The notes: generated by a model from the sequence alone, not told the origin. A stretch of DNA of 64,000 bases from Magnolia sinica (GCF_029962835.1 NC_080578.1:47857001-47921000), one strand, 5' to 3'; numbered from the stretch's first letter, positions 22,972 through 36,219 are shown. Numbers and translations: made by a program.

Positions 22972-23560
22972 GGACCTAATTAAGCTCGCTATAAGGTGAG
23001 AATGGCGAAAGATTTAGGGTGGATCCCAATGAAAATCCGGCGGTTTAGCCAGAGGCGATGACTAGAGAAAGTTAGGAAGAGATGAGAGAGAGAGAGAGAG
23101 AGAGAAAGATTTCGGAGCTTGGAAGATGGGAAAGAGAAATTGGGGCGTGGGTTGAAGCTTAGAAGATGAGAGATCCTGTGTCCTTACAATCAAATCATCA
23201 GAAAAGTAAAGGAGGGAGATTGAGGGAGAGGGAGATTGAGGGAGAGGGAGATCAAAAGAGAGGGTTGAGATCGGGAGATCGAAAGAGAGGGACAGGGAGG
23301 TTGAGAAAGGGAGAGGGAAGTGATGGATGCAAAATGAAATGAGGGATTTTAAGGATTTTGACATAAGAAAAGGGTTAAAATTATTCGGTAGTTTGCAACA
23401 GATAGATGCAGTGTGCCTCTTGGGCTTATGGGGTCCACTCAGAGGTTACTAATCGAATCCATTCCGTCCATCTATTTCAAAATAAAATAATAAAACACAG
23501 TAATAACAAATAACAAGATCCAACACTCAATTGGGACACAGTGACAAAATAGTGGAAATA
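21783..23560. other. Non-coding stretch with GA-rich repeats, possible minus-strand promoter
   Basis: No exon is recognised. A (GA)n run lies at 22930-22969, another at 23084-23106, and a 16-bp GGGAGATTGAGGGAGA repeat at 23214-23252. On the minus strand these are CT-rich tracts like those near plant transcription starts, upstream of the three host-gene fragments. A 28-bp near-repeat (ATCATCAGAAAAGTAAAG core) occurs at about 22576 and 23189. The 100-codon minus frame at 23062-23364 is low-complexity. Confidence 0.45.
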
Positions 23561-25540
23561 ATGACGTATAACCGCAACCTTTCTCTTCTATCTTCTTTCT
23601 TTCTTTTCTTTCTCTTCTTTCTTTCTTCTCTTTTCTTTTCTTTCTCATTCTTTCTTTCTTTTTTCTTTCTTTCTTCTCTCTCTCTCTCTCTCTCCTATTC
23701 TTTTCTTTTCTTTTCTTTTCTTTTCTTTCTTCCTCTCATGGTCGGAAGCAAGGCCTTTATAGGCACAAGGGTTTTCTAGACCCTTCTTGAGGTCGGGTTG
23801 CACAATTGCGCAGCCGTGGATACGCAAGAAATCTTATGCAGGTTTCTGGTTTACGCAGCGAAAGAAGAGGGAATTTACTAGTGTTCCTTCTTCCGGATTC
23901 TATCTCCTCCCTTTTGGACAATGTGGACAGGATCAGACGTCCCTCTCAGTTGTTTTGGACAGCTCTGATCAGTGGGTCCATTAAAAACATGATCGGCCCC
24001 TGTTTTCTTGCGCACGAACCTTGTCAGTTTCACAGTTTTCTTTTGAATTCCCAGCATCATCGGGATTCTTCCACACTTTCATTATTTCCAAATTGGAGTC
24101 GGTTCTCTCCTAAGTGGGGATTGAACGGTCCAAAATCCCAATCCATGCAGCATGTTGGCGTGGAACTCGTTCCCTGAAGTGGCGCTGTTTCAACATGCAA
24201 AGAAACCTTCTTCACTTACGGTTCGATTGTAGTGGACTGGTGAGGTCCACTGTGATGATTCCCCAAGAGATCCACTTTGTTCATTAGTTTCGTGGGATCA
24301 TGTCAAGCTATGGACCAAAATATGGGGCAAATCCAAGTCATTGGAGAGCCACACTTTGTAATTGTGCATGGTTGATGGTTACTGTCAAATCCCTTACGTA
24401 ACAACGTATTGTTGCTGCTGTACATGTTGGCTATATATGGTTTAAACTTCCATATTTACCCTTTTACTGCGTACGGCTCCCGTAGTCCATAACTCGCAGC
24501 TTTGTCGTCCAAAAGAGATAAAACTTCATCACCAATCGTTACTTCTCAAGATCTCTCAATGGGTTAAATTTGGGCCCTAACCTCTCAAGGATAACCAAGA
24601 TGCTCTTTTAATGGCTAACACATTCTATATTTCAAAATAATATTTATACACATTTAATTGACATGCTACCAGGTAATTTGAACTTATACCCTAAGATATT
24701 CGTGATGATCGGTTTATCCTCATATTCGGATGGCCCATTTGGTAGATCCAATCCTCATGGGTGGTCAGATGACTTACTAAAAATATGAGAACTTGATGGT
24801 TATCACTCCGGCCAAGTATGTAGGTTAATGTATGGTCAGTTTCGCAAACAGATGGGCATAAAGCGGGTTTTTGGAGTGATTAGGGGTAGGGCTTATATAA
24901 CATTAGATTCGAGTGACTTTCTTACACGTGAAAGTTTCTCAGATTCTGATTCCAATGATGGGTTAAGCATATTCATATGGTGTGAATAAGATGGACGGAT
25001 CAAAATCTTGATCTGATCTTGATCTGATGAATGTACGAACGAATGTAGAGGTCAAGTAGTTAATTTACTATGATCTAAGGGCTGAAATTTGACATGTATG
25101 ATTAATTTATGATAATCAGGCCTAGTATAAAATTTCACATTAAACGAACACTAGAAACCATGCGATCTAGAATTCAGGGTATATGTCGATGACATTTTCA
25201 TAATTATTGCTGATTTGTGAGTTTTGGGAAATTTAATGGCTCCACATGGTTATAGGCACGTTTCTAAGAAATTCTTACAAAAGAACATATATCTTAATCA
25301 TTATGGATAGGGAGTTTATTCGTCATTTTATTCAAGGGGAAGTACTTACATCAAATCATGTGATGGATGGTCTTGTCTTGAAATTCAATGGTCGGATGGC
25401 TTGATCTATGAATGGAGATCATCCTCAATGGTTAAGTTAGAGTCAGAGCAAGGATGTAAGGATAGAATATTTGGATTGGTCTCATACACATGTATATGCT
25501 ACGTTGAATCTTATAGTAACACTCGAGAACTTTTGATGCC
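23561..25540. other. Unassigned DNA with pyrimidine tract
   Basis: A TTTCTTTC/TCTCTC tract fills 23578-23740. Frames at 23806-24177 and nearby are not recognised. From about 24600 the sequence is AT-rich with no gene. It is probably the body of the LTR-like sequence that ends at 25568, whose start I could not find. Confidence 0.4.
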
Positions 25541-25568
25541 CGAGTATCGAAAAGTTCGGGGCATTACA
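25541..25568 (+). repeat. Gypsy LTR-like 3' terminus (element G)
   Basis: The stretch CGAGTATCGAAAAGTTCGG followed by GGCATTACA resembles the ends of the Tekay LTRs in this window (CGAAAACCAGGGCGTTACA). It abuts recognisable Tat-element sequence at 25569. The matching 5' end was not located, so the element's size is unknown. Confidence 0.5.
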
Positions 25569-25569
25569 T

Positions 25570-25728
25570 GCACTCTATAGTGTCAGGTATGATAAGTGCC
25601 TCGAAGATGTTAATGAGGCGCACCCTAAGCTTGACTTGTCCGCTTTCAAGGTTGGCCCTTCTGAAGACTCCACTCCGCCGGAAGCCGAAGTCTTTCCTTC
25701 CATGCAGCCTCCTCCATCAGAACCTTGA
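25570..25728 (+). pseudogene. C-terminus of Tat antisense ORF
   Basis: The plus-strand frame is open from 25570 to TGA at 25726-25728. It reads RYDKCLEDVNEAHPKLDLSA, then an acidic/Pro-rich tail. The KCLEQVxxxHPDLDL-like pattern is known from the C-terminus of proteins annotated as 'putative gypsy type transposon', encoded antisense to pol in Tat elements such as Grande. It is truncated at the 5' side by the LTR-like sequence ending at 25568. Its function in the family is unknown. Confidence 0.6.
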
Positions 25729-26214
25729 ACCTTTCCCTTATCTTGTACCCCTCTTGTTGTTATGTTCTCTCATTTTTTTGTTATGTACTTTTCTTATCAT
25801 ATAAATGAGAAAAGAGCTTTTGTCGTAATGATTGTTTTTGTGAATCTTCTAAGTGGATTGGTCGGATCAGTTTTTTTTAATTAATTGGCAGGTCAACCTT
25901 TTAAGGTTGTGCGAAAGCTTAAGTACGAGCCCTTCTTGTGGACCATGTAGTCTTGACGATATTATTTAGTTAATAGATCAACCTCTTCTTTAAGGGTCAG
26001 GTGACTAGTGAGGACTTTCTCCCTTACACTAAGAGAAGTCCTCAATAGGCCATGTAGATCGAGTTATTGTAGGCGACGAGTAGAAAGTAAAATATCCCGA
26101 CTTTGGGATTTTTATTGTAAATTATGAGGACTACATGCGGGTTCCAACTTGGTCAGTTATTGTGGATTCTAGGTAACAGAAGTGTAAATTTTGGCCCTAG
26201 GCTTGTTCGGCTTT

Positions 26215-27330
26215 CATAGGTAGTAGATCTTCACATGCTCGGAGTTGCATGGATGTGCTAGAGATTGCTGTTCCATATCTTTAAGCCGATAGGTCCCAGG
26301 TCGGATAGTGCCTGTCACTTTGTAGGATCCTTCCCAATTCGGTCTTAGGGCTCCCGAGTCGTGCTCCTTGGTGTTTTGGAAGGTTCGACAGAGGATCAAA
26401 TCTTTAACTTAGAACCTTCTCGTCCTCACTCTAGAATTATAGAATCGAGCAAGCTGCTGTTACCAAGCTGCCACCCTGAGTTGGGCCTGCTCCCTTCTTT
26501 CCTCGAGCAGATCGAGGTCCAACGCCATCTGCTTGACATTTTGATTCTGGTTGTAGGAACAAGTCCAAGAGGTAGGGAGTCCAATCTCAACTTAGATGAC
26601 GGCCTTAACTTCGAAGGCCAGGGAAAAGGAGTTTCTCCTATGGTTGTTCAGGCGATGGTCCGATATGCCTAGAGGACATGGGGGAGCTCTTTGGCCTAAG
26701 TCCCTTTAGGTTTCTCAAGCTTGGTTTAAAGATGGTTCTTGACGATCTTGTTGACCACCTCGACCTAACTGTTGGCTTAGGGGTGTCGAGGTGACGAGTA
26801 GATGTTTCAAATTTCAAGATTTTCACTCATATCTCGAAATCGATTGTTGTCGAGCTGCTTCCCATTATCCGAAATGATCGTGTGTAGAATCCCGTACCGA
26901 CATATACTGCTTTTCCAGATGAAGTCAATAGTTTTCTATTCGATTATTGTGGCCAGAGGCTCAGCCTCGGCCCATTCAGTGAAGTAATAAACCACGATGA
27001 CCGTAAATTTGGTTTGGCCTCTGCCAGTTGGTAGGGGGCCAATGATGTCTATTCCTCATTGGGCAAAGGACCATGGCCCGCTCATGGGGGTCAATTGCTC
27101 AAGCGGCTAATGGAGTACCGCTGTGAATCTTTAACATTTGTTGAACCTCTAGGTGTATTGTTTAGCATCTTTCTGGATGATAGGCCAAACGTATCCTTAT
27201 CAGAGGACTTTGTGGATGAGGGTACGGTTGCCGGAGTGATTGCTACAGATACCTTCATGTATCTCTCAGGATGTACTCAGCCTCTTCAGGTCAGAGGCAT
27301 CTGAGATAAGATAGGGAAAATCCCTTTTTA
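26215..27330 (-). pseudogene. Element F integrase
   Basis: The minus-strand order is: zinc-binding region (LREIHEGICSNH-like, then NKC), GIDIIGPLPTGRGQTKF, YFTEWAEAEPLATI, and TIISDNGKQLDNNRF with the second catalytic Asp. PHVLxAYRT and GETPFSLAF follow. It ends GPNWEG-type (RPNWEGSYKV) and AHPCNSEHVKIYYL* with the stop at 26215. Several in-frame stops, mostly where CAG, CAA or TGG is expected. This is the classic gypsy integrase arrangement. Confidence 0.88.
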
Positions 27331-27960
27331 TACAAAATCTTCCCGACCATAGTGTACCGAGCCCACTTGGATTGGAGTCTGTGGGCGTCAAGTCGGTCTT
27401 CAAGCAGCTTCCCTTCCTGAAGGTAGTCAATTATTGGGTTCATACAGCACAGTGCCGAATTCACTGGGAGAATCGTATCTGAACTGGAATCACTGATGCT
27501 CAGCTCGGTGAGAAACTCGATTGGGATTGACTTTGGAATGTCATCTTCGGCCACTGTGGCCAGCTTTGCTAGTGTATCTTCTTTGGAGTTTTTTGCTCTG
27601 GGGTTCAGGCTAATGTCGCACTTGGGGAGTTTGTTGATGAGTTCTCGGGCCCTTTGTAAATAGGCAATCATTCTCTCTTCCTTGGCCTGGTACTCATTTT
27701 CTATCTAGTTTATCTAGTTGATGACTAGCTGTGTATCACTACGGACTTTCAGGTTCTAGGCTCCCATTATCGCTGCTAACCTAAGTCTGGCAAAAAAGGT
27801 TTTGTATTTTTCTGCATTATTCGATGTTTAAAATCCAAATCTTAAGGCGTATTGTGTATAAGTCTGATCAAGGGCCTCCAGAACTATCCCGGCCCCTCTG
27901 GCTTTAGAATTGGATGAGCCATCGACATACAATGTCCAGAGTGGCAGGTCAAGCTCGGCC
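27331..27960 (-). pseudogene. Element F RNase H and linker
   Basis: On the minus strand RNase H begins LWTLYVDGSSNSKARGAG near 27945, continues SNNAEKYKTFFARLRLA and LKVRSDTQLVINQ, and reaches the last acidic site in RAKNSKEDTLAKLA near 27570. The 126-codon open stretch 27291-27671 is the end of RNase H plus the linker to integrase. Stops occur near 27830 and 27710. Confidence 0.85.
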
Positions 27961-28429
27961 ACCTAACTTACAGGCTAATTGGTCTCGCTGTTTGGATTGG
28001 TTTCCAGATTGTTTCCAGATGCAAACTCGATAATAAAATCAGCCACGACTGGGTCATTGATGGCAGTTTAGGGTTGATATTTAACACCGAACTCACTAAG
28101 CTTGATCGCCCATTTCCTGAGTCTCCCCAACACTTTAGGTTTTTGGAGTACTTGGTAGAGGGGTAGGTTGGTCGAGATTATTATAGATGGGCATGGAAGT
28201 AAGGTTGGAGGTGGTGGGATGAGACAACCAGAGCTAGGGTGAGCTTCTCGATATCTAGATACCTGGTCTCAGTTGGGACAAGGGTTTTGCTAACATAGTA
28301 CACTGGTAGTTGTTTCCCTTCTTGCTCCCGGATGAGGGCTGAGCTTACTGTTGTTGTTGAAACTGCTAAGTATAGCAGGAGTGGTCCTCCTCGCTCGAGC
28401 TTTGAAAGTAGCGGTGGTTAACCCAAGTA

Positions 28430-28945
28430 CTGCTTGAGTTGTTGGAAGGCCAGCTTGCAGTCCTCAATCCACTTTATCTTGTATTTTTCTTTCAGTTGTG
28501 TAAAGAAGGGGAGACACTTATCAGTGGCTCGGGAGATGAACCGGTTGAGGGTGGCACTGAATTTCCTTCGTCGCCTTGGGCAAACTCATGCCGAGCAGAG
28601 CTTGAATTTTATCGAGGTTTGCCTTTTTTTCCCCTCTAGTTGACCGAAAAGTTGAGGAACTTTCCTGAGCTGACATCGAAGGCACATTTGCTTGGATTTA
28701 ATTTCATCTGGTATCTTTATAGGATTGCGAACATATCTTCGAGGTCGGTGATGTGGTTTGCAGATTTGATGCTTTTGACCAGCATTTGTCAACGTAGACT
28801 TCCATGTAGCATCTGATCTGTTTAACAAATATTTGGTTTACAAGTCATTGGTACGTGGCCTCGGCATTCTTCAACCCGAAGGGCATGACCTTATAGCAGT
28901 AGAGTCCTTTGTCAGCGACAAAGGTCATCTTTTTCTTATCGTAGG
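28430..28945 (-). pseudogene. Element F reverse transcriptase, C-terminal half
   Basis: The minus strand reads YDKKKMTFVADKGLYCYKVM, PFGLKNAEATYQ, then a degenerate catalytic motif (expected YVDD; YVD and a frame change here, MLVKS following). A KLNPSKCAF motif and RNase H-linker-like sequence complete it. It begins abruptly at 28945 where the Tekay LTR starts. The preceding RT residues are at 52619-52857. Confidence 0.82.
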
Positions 28946-31900
28946 TGTAACACCCCGCACTTCTAGTACACAAGTGCCGTAACAGGGGATTTCAAACTCG
29001 ACTAACAGGCAACTTAAATCCAACGAATGCAGGATGGGGCTCCCAGTCATCGTTAAGGCCATTTGTCAAAGGCCCTAGGAGCTGAGTTAGACCCTACATC
29101 AATTAGGAAGGTAACCTTGACTAAACACCTTAAGTTAAAACAGTTTTTAAATCAGCTGATTGTAAAGAAATGGAATAATGCTCTAGTGATCGACCTTCGA
29201 GGGCTAGTGAATAGCCAACCAAGCACTCATTGCCTCTCAAATTCCCATTTAACCATTGAAACAAAATCTGAGACTAATCCAGCCGTTGGATTGAGGGGTA
29301 TTGGCCATAAAAGGGCCTGGGATGTGCGATACGGCCCACATGGGCCTCACATCTACTCCATAATGGGCCAGGACCCCTAGAGGGGGCTCTCAAGACTGAT
29401 GGATAGAGTGGATCTATCACAAACATCACGGTGGACCCAACACAAGGTGCGAGTACACCTAGTGCACTCGTGCACGAAGTGCACCGGTCAGGTCAAGCGG
29501 GTCAAACCAGCTTTGATCGACCCATCTTAAAGAAAAATTGGGATTTCTCCTGCCCATTTGAAATTTTGAATCTGATGAACATCGACCACCTAGGCGGCCC
29601 ACCCTGGCCACTATCTGGCCATCCAAGCCGTTCATCAGATTCATGAGGCTCATCTGACCAAAACCCTATAGGCTTACGGACTCATGCATAAAAATGTGGA
29701 TTTGGGATCGGAACCAATCAAGACTGCACGAATGACTAAGATCCACGGATGGTGGACCATCAATGGGCCACACGAGTGATCTAGGGTCAGTTTGGCTAGG
29801 CAATCCCAGTCATCCACTTGCCGTTAGAGATCACGTTCTCTCGCTACCAAAAATGGTCGGGAAGAGAAATGTCTGGGCCACGTGGACCAATCCTAGCCCC
29901 TCACCTTAGGGCAGTACGAGATGGAGAAGAGAAACGCCTCCTCTCACGAGCAAATGGAAAAAATCAGAATATCTCATGAGATATTTCGAAACTCACCTAA
30001 ATGGCCTAAAAAGTGGGTCACGCAGTGATCAGCAGCCCCATCTGGTCCGCTCAAACAGACCAGATCATGCTGAAAAACCCTAGATGGTGATATGCCATTA
30101 ATGGCCATCCATCTTCTCCATTAAACCATCCGACCCATGATCACGAGATGGGCCTCACCAGGGCTAAAAATATGCTTTTCTGGTGGGCTATTGCAGCAGG
30201 ATTCCATCCTCAGGATCAGATGGACCCCATGCAAAACGGATCTTCAATAATGGCTGTTGCAAGAAGAGTTTTCCTCCTAACCGTTAGATGAATCTCTCTC
30301 CTGCCTATAAAAAAGAGCTATTGTTGCTCTCGGGACCAGAGAGAGAAGAAAACAGAGAAAGAGAAAGAGAGAGAAGAAAGAGAATAACAACTCGTTTAAG
30401 AAGGTGAGTGAGTTAGCAGCTACTCAGCTCGACTCGTCCCATCTCTAGCTCGACTCAGTCGTTTCCAATCACTCAGGAGAGTTGGGTTGCTGCCTCACTG
30501 AGTCCCGAGACCAGGAATCCCCCAAGTAAAGGCATTGAGTTACCTTGGTCAATTTTTCTTTAACCACCATAACACCTTGATAACTTAGGAATGAACATCC
30601 ACATGGTCCATTGTTGAAGCTGCAACTGAGTTGGGCCGACTAAGCCAACGTCGGAGCAGACCAGGTAACGGTCTATCCCTCCTCGTTCTCTTACACCCAA
30701 CAGCACATGGCTGTTGGAGTTGCGTTCGGTTAGAATTAGGACCCAGACTCAGGCCAGAACCTGTTAAGCATGCTTGGTTGAGTTCAAGCCAGGGCCAACA
30801 TCAAAACTAGCTAAGGACACCATTCTATTCGAGGCCTGGCTGACAATCCAATTGCTGAAGGGTGTTGGATCAGGTTTCCAGCAATTGAGTGGGCTGAAAC
30901 CATCCCTCAACCAGGTTGAAGACGGCTTCTAGATTGGGTTGAAGAAGGCCTCCATCAGGTTGTGTAACGGACTAAAATCTGACCTTCATAAGTCCATCCA
31001 AAGGGGCTGGAAACCGGCCTTCATCAGGCCGTGCAGAGGGCCAAAAACTAGATTGAAACCAGACTTCCAGCTGGGCCGAAAGCTGTATTGAATTATGCTT
31101 GAACCTCCACGCTATACCCTCATATTATTATATTGGTTGCAAGACACTCATGACTTGGAATCTATCTAGGGGAACCTCCATTAAAGAGAGTCTATACTTA
31201 GGGTGTAACGGAACTAGTTGTGATAAGATTAAACCCCTAACATGGAGGTTATGGTTAGTGGTAGTTTGATTCATGGGGCTTACCATCTATGGAGTGATTC
31301 CACCTACCTGACTATGAAATGAACCTTTTGACATTTGTTATCGCCGCTGTTTATCTGCATTTGAATCATACATACCGTCTCACTTTAGTTGTTGCATTTA
31401 ATGTCTTCAACACTTCATTCTTAATCAGCATACGATGGTAGTTTTCCATATATTGAGAGTTGATTGGCCACGTGTTGATGAGCTCTATCCACACCTTAAG
31501 GCGATAAACTCATGGGCCGAGGATGGTGGAATGGGACACTATGCCTGAGCCATCGGCCTATGCTGGGAGACGAGCCCCCGTAGTGACCTTGAGCCTTATT
31601 AAACCGGCTGATTATAATTAGACGAATAATGGTTTGGCTAATCATGCATACATGACATATTTATGATGACAGGTGGATGTCTTCTGGAGGTTGTAGCACG
31701 TGCCTCCGAGTTATTGGGGTATCGTTTCGCTAGCTACCAGACCACCAACTATCAATTTACGTACGTGATGTACGATAGGTAGTCATTATGTGGTATGTGA
31801 TGTACGTACGTGATGTGCTTCACTAATAGCCAACCTTTGCATGTGTGAAGAGCCCAACTGCTGAACAGATAAGCATCCCCAAGTTGAAGATACATTCATG

Positions 31901-32399
31901 TATCCATGCATATAATAAGACTGCATTTACTATGTTTTGTTTGCCTTGATGTTTTTATGTTATTTCTTGTCTAGGGTGGTGGTGTGTAATCTTGAGGAAA
32001 AATCACACTGAGCTGGCCACTCATTCACCAATGTTCAACCGTACAGAGGATGCAGGTGCAAGGATGGACGAATACGCAGTGGATCTTAGGATGGCTGCAG
32101 TCACAACAAAGGAAGAGTTGTACCATGAGGAGCCGCACCAGGAAGCGGCTGCATACTTTGGGTTGAAGCAGTAGATTTAGATGTTATAGATTACTTTGAA
32201 CATTTTTATTTGAGGATTTATATTTGGGGTCCCCAGCTGAGTGGAACAGGATATTGTTCCTATTTTGGTTATATCTTATGCTATGCTTGATTCTTGCTAT
32301 TTGCACTTTGACTTTATAAATGCCTCTTTATGATCTTTTGACTCCCGGGTTTTTAGGAAACGAGTTGTATACTCGAGTCTCGAAAACTAGGGCATTACA
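28946..32399 (+). repeat. Tekay LTR1
   Basis: TGTAACACCCCGCACTTC to CTAGGGCATTACA. It has a TATA box TATAAAAAAG at 30306-30315 followed by a GA-rich tract (30330-30385). Compared with LTR2 and LTR3 it lacks about 1.1 kb: sequence jumps at about 31089 from AAGCTGTATTG to AATTATGC. A TTG-started 60-codon frame at 31992-32174 is shared with the other LTRs. Confidence 0.88.
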
Positions 32400-34713
32400 A
32401 GTTGGCATCAAAGTGGAGTCTGAGATATCCAGGCTGTGGGATCAACATATAAAATCCTTAAGGGATTAACTTAGGTGAAACTTAGGAATTTTCCCTTAGG
32501 AAGTAGCTAGGATGAACAAACATAGAAATAAAATACTTAGGCCCCCTCAGATATTAGTAGAATAACACAATTGAACCTATGAAGGAATTCCCAATAGCTA
32601 GGAAGAATTTAGAGTATGAATTGAAGTCTTAGGTTCCCTAGAAAAGAAATTAAGATCCCTTAGGAAATGTTAAGTTAGTCGTCTAAATCTAGAAATAAAA
32701 ATTTAGTCACCTTGGAATTACAACCAGGATATTGGTTAGGCTTATGAACTAATTTGTACACCATGCGGCAGGCGAGATAACAAGACCTCTAACCCTTGTG
32801 TTGTTTTGTAATTGAAATCGCTTTTCCCAATACCTGAACCATGAAATTTTGACCTCACAGGAAGCCATGCCACTTGTCCTACGATCACAACAGACCCGTA
32901 CAGTCGACATACATCCCCTTCTGTCAACTGAGCGCTATTAGGAACACAGTCCTGTCTATACACAAGGCCTTTCACCTGGAGTGGAGAATATGGATACGGG
33001 ATCTGAAGCTGTAGGGGATTCTCCTTCCCCTCAGGTTATTCCATCAGGGTTGCCCTCACAGTATTTCGAATAGAGGACGCCTTTAGCTAATGCACCTGCG
33101 GATTCACTGACAAGGGTCGCAGCCTTTGTAGCCTTTGCGCAGATGACCACCGCTATGTAGCAGCAAGAGGATACGTTCGCACGACAGCAGTAGGATGTGC
33201 ACGCGCTGATGATGGAGACTCTTCAGGATAGGGACTGCAGGGCAGCATACCGAGACAGAAATGTCAAGGGCACAGACATGTTTATCGCTTCCAGAGGCTC
33301 CGGCCACCGACCTTTGGGGGAGCACCTGACCTAATTCAAGCCGAACATTGGTTGGAAAGGGTCGCTAAGATGATGAGGCCGTTAGAGTGCTCAGATGCCC
33401 AGATGGTCAGTCTGGCCACGTACCTGCTTGAAGGGGAGGCCGAGAACTGGTGGGAGAGTGTGCAGAGAAGCATGCCAACTGGGTACACTTGGACATGGAC
33501 CGGCTTCAGGATGAAGTTCCTAGAAAAATACTTCCCTTGATCGTGCCGAAACAAGAAGATCACGCAGTTCCTGAAGCTGGAGCAGGGGAACATGACTGTC
33601 GCCCAGTACGAGGCGCAATTTGATGAGCTTTCCTGGTACATGCCTAAGGCCCTCGAGGATGAGGAGTATAAGTTATAGAAATTTAAGGAGGGACTCAAGC
33701 CCGGGACACATTCACGGTTGTGCACATGAGATTTCATGGATTTCCCAGAATTGTTAGATAAGACGATGAGACTAGAAAAAGACTTCGAGCACACTATCAG
33801 GTCACACCCCCAGCTAGAGATGCCCCGGTTAGACCAAGGTAGGCTCCTCCTGCTCCACCTATCCCAGAGAGGAGGTTTAGGTTGATAAATGTGCGAGCTC
33901 CACCCATGCCCCCAGCAAGAACTGTGACTACTGCGGCAAGGCAAACCACATTGCCAGGAACTATTACAAAAGGATGAGGGATGAGGGCATCCCAATACTA
34001 GCATTCCATCCCCAGCAGAACTAGGTGGTAGCCAGGGCATCTCCTAGGCCCCATAAGCCGAGACAGGGACCCCTGGCTCAACAGAGGGTTCCCCCGGCTT
34101 GAATGTATATAGTTGCCACCACGAAAGTTAAAGAGGACCCCCACCAGACCATTCACAGTACCGCTCACATCAATGGTGCCCCTGTAATCACTCTATTTGA
34201 TTCCGATGTAACTCTGTCTTTCATTGATTCTGTTATCTCATCTAAATAAGAATTAAACATAACTCTAATGCATGCCCCCTTAGTCGTAGCATACACTTTG
34301 GGTAAATTTGTGGAAACTGATAAAGTATGCAAAGCGTGCCTCATAACTCTCACAAATTACGAAGTGACTATGGACCTGATCGTCATGCTCATCAAACAGT
34401 TTGACATCATCCTTGGGATGGACTGGGTTACATTGGTACGTGTAGTTATGGACTGTCGCGACAAGACAGTTACTATATCCGTCCCTAGGTAGGCCTCCTT
34501 CACCCTGAAAGGGAGAGGCAGACGCGATATGTTTGAGAGCTTACAGGCTCTAGGAGAATCTAAAACAGCAGAAGCCACCTTCAGTCAGATACCAGTAGTA
34601 CGATATTTTCCCGAGGTGTTCCAAGAAATACCGGGGCTACCCCTAGACGAGCGGTAGATTTTTATATTGACCTCAAGCCAAGGACCGCCCCCATATCACT
34701 GCCTCTGTTTCGC

Positions 34714-35344
34714 ATGCCTCCTTGCGAGATGAAGGAGCTAAGGAGTCAGATTGATGAGTTACTAGCCCAAGGCTTCATCCACCCCAGCATTTCTTCTTGG
34801 GGAGCGCCAGTCCTCTTCATGAAAAAGAAGGACGGGTTGATGTGTCTCTATATAGATTACAGAAGACTGAACAACGTGATGATAAATAACAAATACCCCC
34901 TGTCATGCATCGATGACCTATTTGATCAGCTTAAGGATGGCAGATATTTCTCCAAGATAGATATGCGCTTGGGATACCATCAGGGATGAGGATATCCCTA
35001 AGACGGCATTCAGAACTCGTTATTGTCACTACGAGTTCTTGGTTATGTCGTTCGGCCTCACCAATGCCCCAGTCATGTTTATGGACCTGATGAACCGGGT
35101 ATTCATGCCATACCTGGATTGGTTCGTAATTGTGTTCATTGACAATATTCTGGTTTACTCAAAGAGTCGAGAAGAACACGAGCAACACTTGTGCACAGTA
35201 TTGAACACCCTGAAGGAGAACCAGTTGTATGCCAAGCTGAGCAAGTGCGAGTTCTGGGAAGAGGAAGTGAAGTTCCTTAGACATGTAGTGAAAGTGGAAG
35301 GAATAGCAGTCGATCCAGCCAAAGTGGAAGCAGTATTTAAGTGA
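34714..35344 (+). pseudogene. Region B reverse transcriptase
   Basis: Fingers and palm are clear: [20 protein letters not shown], then [24 protein letters not shown], a stop at 34987, and [18 protein letters not shown]. The catalytic Asp pair reads FIDNILVYS (GAC AAT). The change of the second Asp codon to AAT is a G to A transition. RT copies element RNA into cDNA; this copy cannot. Confidence 0.9.
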
Positions 35345-36219
35345 GAGCAACCTACTACAGTCACTAAGGTTCAGAGTTTTCTGGGCATGGCAGGATACTA
35401 CAGGCGCTTTATCAAGGAATTCTCTAGGATCGCGCAGCCGCTCACCTAATTAATGAAGAAGAACAACCGGTTTACGTGGGATGAGAACACGGAAGTGGCC
35501 TTCCAAGAGTTGAAGATGAGAATGACTTCCATGTCGGTGCTCACATTTCCATAAGAAGGAGAGATGTTCATGGTATACAGTGATGTGTCGAAGTTGGGAC
35601 TAGGATGTGTACTAATGCAAAATGATAGGGTTATCGCCTACGCTTCGAGGCAGTTGGAGAAGCACGAAGAGAATTACCCAACGCACGATCTGGAATTGGT
35701 AGCAGTGGTATTTGCCCTAAAGATATGGAGACACTATCTCTATGGGGAAGAATTCCAGTTGTTCTGCGATCATAAGAGCCTAAAGTATATATTCATGCAG
35801 AAGGACTTGAACATGCACCAGCGTTGGTGGATGGAGACGCTCAAAGACTTCCACTTCGACATATGTTACCATCCGGGTAAGGCGAACTCCGTGGCTGATG
35901 CACTAAACTGGAAGAAGAAACATGAATTGATAGCCACCCTAATGATCAAGGAGTGGGAGATGATGAAGTTATTCAGGACTTCGACATCCAAGTCACCCTC
36001 GACGAGCCAGATACTTACGTGGCTCTTTTGACTACAGAGTCGACCCTGGTTCGCCAAGTAATCTCTTCCCAAGACTAGGATGTATGGCTTGACAAGATGA
36101 AGAAGAGGTGTAAGGGCGAAGAAATGCCCAATTGGAAGATTGGTAGTGACGACGGTCTTCAGTATCAGGGGCGAGCATGCATATCCAATAATGTCGACTT
36201 GAGGAGAGAAGTAATGGTA

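Larger units (their letters stand above)
25569..28945 (-). mobile_element. Element F (left part): Tat-type Ty3/gypsy, minus strand
   Basis: On the minus strand the order is RT C-terminal half, RNase H, integrase, integrase C-terminus, then a convergent antisense ORF remnant. This gene order and the antisense ORF fit the Tat lineage. The RT is cut at 28945 by the Tekay array; its N-terminal half reappears at 52619-52857. Many stops and shifts make it inactive. Confidence 0.85.

Noticed and set aside
23806..24177. 123-codon frame as a host gene
   Set aside because: No family recognised, no splice context, and overlapping frames of similar length on both strands.
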